Assembly: GCA_964230215.1 (NCBI GenBank)
Contig: CAXRGQ010000016.1
Span: 372,001 to 436,000 of the forward strand
DNA length: 64,000 bases
Reading direction: 5' to 3'
Source: JAUILH01 sp964230215
GTDB taxonomy: Bacteria; Bacteroidota; Bacteroidia; Flavobacteriales_D; JAUILH01
Positions within the stretch are counted from its first letter, which is position 1, and every line of letters begins with the position of its first letter. Positions 61,101 through 64,000 of this stretch are shown here, in pieces. The position numbers and the translations under genes are program-made. Under the pieces are notes generated by a model. That model was given only the letters and a program-made list of their open reading frames with translations, was not told the origin of the DNA and made no database searches.

Positions 61101-63615
61101 GGTTGCTGTTGATGCAGGAGGAACATGGACTGGTACTGGTATTACAAATGGAACTACAGGCGAATTCGACCCAGCTACTGCTGGTGCGGGTACACACACT
61201 ATCACTTATCAGATTTCTGGATCGTGTGGAGATACAGATACTGAGACAATTACTGTAAACGCCTTAGATGACCCAAGTTTCACCTATGCGCAAGGTAGCT
61301 ACTGTACTAGCGACCCTAACCCATCACCTACTGTAACTGGTTTAGGAGGTGGTACATTCACTATAGACAACGGTGGAACGATTAACTCATCAACAGGAGA
61401 AATTGATATAGCAGCGAGTGGGGCAGGTTCATACACTGTTACATATACAACAAATGGACCTTGTCCTAACTCTACTACATTTGCTGTGGTGATCACTACA
61501 GGCGCGGATGCAACCATTACAGCGGCCGGACCATTCTGTGAAAATGACCCGGTAGTTAACCTATCAGCAGTTGACGCAGGTGGAACATGGACTGGAACTG
61601 GAATTACTAATGGTACTACTGGTGAATTCGACCCAGCAACAGCCGGAGTTGGAACACATACTATTACCTACCAAATTACAGGTTCATGTGGTGACACGGA
61701 TACAGAAACGATTACAGTAAACGCAGAAGATGATGCATCATTCTCATATACACAAGCAAGCTATTGTACGTCTGATCCGAACCCAAGTGCAACTATTACG
61801 GGTCTTTCGGGAGGAACGTTCACAATTGATAACGGAGGTACAATAGACCCTAGTACAGGTGAAATTGATATAGCTGCTAGTGGCACGGGATCATTCACTG
61901 TTACTTATACTACGAACGGGCCTTGTCCTAATTCAACTACTGTAAACATAATTATAACCAATGGTGCAGATGCAACAATTACACCTGCTGGACCCTATTG
62001 TGAGAACGATCCAGCAATAACATTGTCTGCAGTTGATCCAGGAGGAACATGGACGGGTACAGGTATCACGAATGGTACAACTGGAGAATTCGACCCTTCA
62101 GTGGCAGGTGCAGGTACACATACTATAACATACCAAATAACGGGATCTTGTGGTGATACAGATACAGAAACTATTACAGTAAATGCTGCTGATGACGCAA
62201 GTTTCTCTTATGCATCAGCTACGTATTGTATCGGTGACCCAGACCCAACAGCAACTATTACAGGAACAACTGGTGGAACATTTACTATTGATAACTCAGG
62301 AAGCATTAACCCAAGTACAGGGCAGATCGACATAGCAGGGAGTGGCAGCGGTTCGTTTGTTGTGACTTACACAACTTCTGGACCCTGCCCCGACTCTCAA
62401 ACGTTCAACATTACTATCAGTAATGGGTTTGACGCTACGATTACTCCAGCAGGTCCATTCTGTGAAAACGACCCAGCTATTACATTATCAGCTGTTGATG
62501 CGGGTGGTACATGGTCTGGAAATGGAATCACAAATGGCGCAACAGGTGACTTTGATCCGTCTGTGGCAGGTGCTGGAACACATACCATAACTTATACCAT
62601 TGGTGGTTCTTGCGGTGATACAGATACAGAAACAATCATTGTAAATGCAGAAGATGACGCTAGCTTTAGCTATAGTGTAGCTAGCTTCTGTATTTCAGAT
62701 CCTAACCAAAGTGCCAACATTACCGGTTTAGCAGGTGGTACATTTACTATATCTCCTAGTGGTACCATTAACTCATCAACAGGTGAAGTTGATTTGGCTG
62801 CTACGGGTACTGGTTCTTACACTGTGACTTATACAACAAATGGACCTTGTCCATCAAGCGAAAGTGTAACAATTACTATTACGAATCAATCAGATGCGAC
62901 AATTACACCAGCTGGACCTTACTGTCTTGATGACCTAGCAGAAATTCTGACTGCAGTAAGCGGTGGAGGAACATGGTCTGGTCCAGGAATTGATCCTACA
63001 ACTGGCGAATTTGATCCTAGCCTAGCTGGCGTTGGAACATGGGACATTATATATACCATAAGCGGAGCATGCGGGGATGCGGATACTATACAGGTGACTG
63101 TAAATCCGCTCCCGAATGCGAACGCTGGAATGGATACTACAATCTGGTGGGGCGAGTCTGTTGTGCTATCAGGTACAGGTGGAACATCTTACCAATGGTC
63201 ACCACCAACTGGCTTGAGTTGTACTAGCTGCCAGAACCCAATATCTACTCCAGATAATACTACGGTATACACACTAATTGTAACGGATGCAAACGGTTGT
63301 TCTGCTGCAGCAAACGTAACAGTATATGTAATTGAAGAAGAGCAAGAAATTTGGGCGCCAAACATCTTCTCTCCAAATGGTGATGGAAACAATGATGTAT
63401 TCTATGTGGAAGGCACCAACCTAAATGAATTCAATCTGCAGATCTACAACCGCTGGGGCGAGTTAATTTATGACTCCGATGACCAGTCTCAGGGTTGGGA
63501 TGGAACACAAAATGGTAAACCATTAAATAATGCTGTATTTGTCTATATGATAAGCTATACAGACACCAATGGTGAACAACAAGTAATATCTGGTAACGTA
63601 ACTTTAATGAAGTAG
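58162..63615 (+). CDS. Giant T9SS type B surface protein with 154-residue repeats
   Basis: The 1817-residue product has a signal peptide (to about residue 25), an N-terminal domain (25-270) that recurs in Bacteroidota surface proteins (NGFVENNGQYNG), a beta-propeller-like middle region (270-620), an Ig-like repeat region (first partial unit near 635, then 810-1650), and a C-terminal CHU_C/T9SS type B domain (about 1720-1817: WAPNIFSPNGDGNNDVF, LQIYNRWGELIYD, ending SGNVTLMK). The repeats alternate two types, one starting DATITxAGPYCENDP and one starting DDPSFTYxQGSYC. Predicted role: large cell-surface adhesin-like protein; the PorP/SprF gene directly downstream supports T9SS-linked surface attachment. 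Confidence 0.93.
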   Translation: MLRIYTFYCSTLLLLLTTLSARSQNFTRHELELKNGFVENNGQYNGKNWHSDKAIIYGYQQNPFYVFFNKKGHTYRFDKMIKNPARKENPHALPKRTNISELVDVEWLGANEDVQVIASNKENFQYHFMQRTVPGKREYDQINASVYTTLKYINLYDNIDVEYVMHQDGGIKYNIILHPGADPSQIKLKYSSAHTNTLNEGISIKLNDEGELLIKTSLADLVEHAPITFYKGTNEKINSNYSFENNILSFNLDGYDPNKEVVIDPWVISPNFNTSSAVWEVENDAANNSYAIGGETPMELRKYNAAGVQQWVYVTPWDTASVWLGTLATNSIGESFVTSGVTAEMHKVDANGNFMWSTAPSGGLEFNSEWWSITFNCDETQLIVGGTWVQGILSFDFYAGIFEIDVATGNVLSDQTVDYTNIGGFGATPVEVRSISSSKNAKYIFLTHHDVGAINQNLSQCPNNAPIFQVDNQDNLAYKCENYLPETQNGGGLKALVANDNYFYTHSGSEIRQWDLANGTLLNTVSLPGGNSNTDFFGDIVVHCSGLDVDDCGNVYAGATNGVVKYDPNLNQIGISATSFAVYDVSVNSNGEILACGAQQNNSSTNRNGRIEAIALSACSQYTLVCCDANFCQVGPLCTTDAAVNLSPATTGGTWSGTGVDASGNFDPAIAGVGTHNITYTLPCGSETIAITVNNCSPLTVCVETNGDLTVTGGTGPYDWEEWSAGGTTPITNQTECQNCGGTWTFGNCYNPFPIPLNSCSTPAGWVYMGSGGTYTPSAGADTVQVTDAAGTTVTYYDITTIPPCNTACDATIDPAGPFCENDPSVILTAAQTGGTWTGPGIINSSTGEFDPATAGPGSHTIEYALPCGDMDNITIVVNALDDPSFTYPQGSYCTTDPNPTPTVTGLGGGTFTIDNGGTINPSTGEIDIAASGTGSYTVTYTTNGPCPNSTTFAVTITSGADATITAAGPYCENDPAVTLVAVDAGGTWTGTGITNGTTGEFDPATAGAGTHTITYQISGSCGDTDTETITVNALDDPSFTYAQGSYCTSDPNPSPTVTGLGGGTFTIDNGGTINSSTGEIDIAASGAGSYTVTYTTNGPCPNSTTFAVVITTGADATITAAGPFCENDPVVNLSAVDAGGTWTGTGITNGTTGEFDPATAGVGTHTITYQITGSCGDTDTETITVNAEDDASFSYTQASYCTSDPNPSATITGLSGGTFTIDNGGTIDPSTGEIDIAASGTGSFTVTYTTNGPCPNSTTVNIIITNGADATITPAGPYCENDPAITLSAVDPGGTWTGTGITNGTTGEFDPSVAGAGTHTITYQITGSCGDTDTETITVNAADDASFSYASATYCIGDPDPTATITGTTGGTFTIDNSGSINPSTGQIDIAGSGSGSFVVTYTTSGPCPDSQTFNITISNGFDATITPAGPFCENDPAITLSAVDAGGTWSGNGITNGATGDFDPSVAGAGTHTITYTIGGSCGDTDTETIIVNAEDDASFSYSVASFCISDPNQSANITGLAGGTFTISPSGTINSSTGEVDLAATGTGSYTVTYTTNGPCPSSESVTITITNQSDATITPAGPYCLDDLAEILTAVSGGGTWSGPGIDPTTGEFDPSLAGVGTWDIIYTISGACGDADTIQVTVNPLPNANAGMDTTIWWGESVVLSGTGGTSYQWSPPTGLSCTSCQNPISTPDNTTVYTLIVTDANGCSAAANVTVYVIEEEQEIWAPNIFSPNGDGNNDVFYVEGTNLNEFNLQIYNRWGELIYDSDDQSQGWDGTQNGKPLNNAVFVYMISYTDTNGEQQVISGNVTLMK
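60589..63107 (+). repeat. In-frame 462-base repeat array
   Basis: Starts of the DAT unit are at 60589, 61045, 61507, 61969, 62431 and 62893: one interval of 456 bases, then four of exactly 462 bases. Each full period holds one DAT-type and one DDPSF-type unit. Protein identity is high but many codons differ synonymously. Confidence 0.9.
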
Positions 63616-63617
63616 TC

Positions 63618-64000
63618 ATGAGAAGAATTTTCACAAGCATATTTACGATAGCTCTTGCATTTAATACTAGTGCACAAGACATTCATTTTAGTCAATGGTG
63701 GAACAACTCATTGCAGTATAATCCAGGTATGACGGGTGTAATTCCTGCCAACTTAAGGCTATCAGCAGGATACAGAAATCAGTGGGCAAGTGTTGCATCT
63801 CCATACAAAACCTATGTCTTTAACGGCGACACCCGATTTGACACAAAAGGCTCTGCAGCTATCGGAGCTGGTCTGAGTGTATTCAAGGATGAAGCTGGCG
63901 ACACTAAATTCGGTACTACCAACATACGACTTAACCTAAGCGGAATTGTTGAACTAGATAGACATCAAAAGTTATCTCTAGGTATCGCTGGTGGTTTTCT
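63618..64000 (+). CDS. PorP/SprF family T9SS-associated membrane protein, 3' end cut
   Basis: ATG at 63618 opens a frame that runs to the window end (127 codons). It has a signal peptide (to FNTSAQ, about residue 20), then the PorP/SprF opening QDIHFSQWWNNSLQYNPGMT and GYRNQWASVASPYKTYVFNGD. Proteins of this family are outer-membrane barrels that work with T9SS, for example SprF for secretion of the SprB adhesin. Position two bases after the giant repeat protein's stop means co-expression. Confidence 0.92.
   Translation, partial: MRRIFTSIFTIALAFNTSAQDIHFSQWWNNSLQYNPGMTGVIPANLRLSAGYRNQWASVASPYKTYVFNGDTRFDTKGSAAIGAGLSVFKDEAGDTKFGTTNIRLNLSGIVELDRHQKLSLGIAGGF

Noticed and set aside
61299..61517. 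Antisense frames in the giant repeat gene
   Set aside because: They recur at the repeat period on the opposite strand and are by-products of the repeated coding sequence.
60589..63107. Regular repeats resembling a CRISPR array
   Set aside because: They are 462-base in-frame protein repeats with a strictly kept frame; there are no spacers and no cas genes.

Overview
The window is a 64 kb piece of a Bacteroidota chromosome, most likely a marine member of the Flavobacteriales. The evidence is a low G+C base composition, gene starts without Shine-Dalgarno sequences, promoter boxes of the Bacteroidota form TAnnTTTG, several proteins with type IX secretion (T9SS) C-terminal signals, a PorP/SprF gene, DUF1573 lipoproteins, DUF5683, a DUF3276/PUR-alpha protein, a long LepB and a leucine-type dehydrogenase. 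The genus cannot be fixed by eye. Both ends cut genes: a membrane protein at base 1 and porP/sprF at base 64000.

Layout. 1-1556: truncated membrane protein divergent from ridA, then a small membrane protein. 1594-8116 (minus): apparent operon of leucine dehydrogenase, nusB, four tandem DUF1573 lipoproteins, yajC, coaE and an M61 peptidase. 8201-10884: ABC exporter, PUR-alpha protein, flavin reductase. 10995-16355: core cassette parA-parB-DUF5683-dapB-lepB-wbqC. 16417-18622: acyl-CoA carboxylase beta subunit and a membrane DnaJ-like protein. 18683-23573: T9SS-exported subtilase and two exported proteins of unknown function. 23653-26832: thrS-infC-rpmI-rplT, with infC apparently starting at AUC. 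26982-31633: secreted SGNH-type hydrolase, then guaA and a LysM/receptor-like protein. 31775-34000: two related outer-membrane barrel genes (one frameshifted in a 7-A run) beside a RAYT transposase flanked by inverted REP-like hairpins. 34141-43522: T9SS type B protein, SpoIIE-type phosphatase sensor, truC, lipoproteins, a kinase-like unknown, GNAT and a fatty-acid desaturase. 43649-50638: ettA, T9SS protein, lipoprotein, MuiA-like protein, nitronate monooxygenase. 50639-51445: an 807-base non-coding region with two ~220-base direct repeats that carry the same hairpin foot as the RAYT-flanking repeats. 51446-58090: PadR-PspC pair, zinc-type CDF exporter, YCII lipoprotein, AlkD, and a NarL-type two-component system with a TPR sensor. 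58162-64000: an 1817-residue T9SS type B surface protein with 154-residue repeats, followed by porP/sprF.

How the parts fit. Much of the window is housekeeping (chromosome partition, translation, cell-envelope biogenesis, GMP and CoA synthesis) in conserved Bacteroidota arrangements. The accessory content is mainly cell-surface: five T9SS cargo proteins, porP/sprF, barrel proteins and many lipoproteins. I see no phage, conjugative element, CRISPR array, rRNA, tRNA or recognisable defence island. The observations most worth following are the REP-like hairpins shared between the RAYT locus and the distant repeat region, a group of promoters placed exactly four bases from the ATG (predicting leaderless mRNAs), palindromes abutting several promoters, the AUC start of infC with a structured leader before rplT, the synonymously diverged repeats of the giant surface protein, and an unassigned protein with kinase-like motifs.
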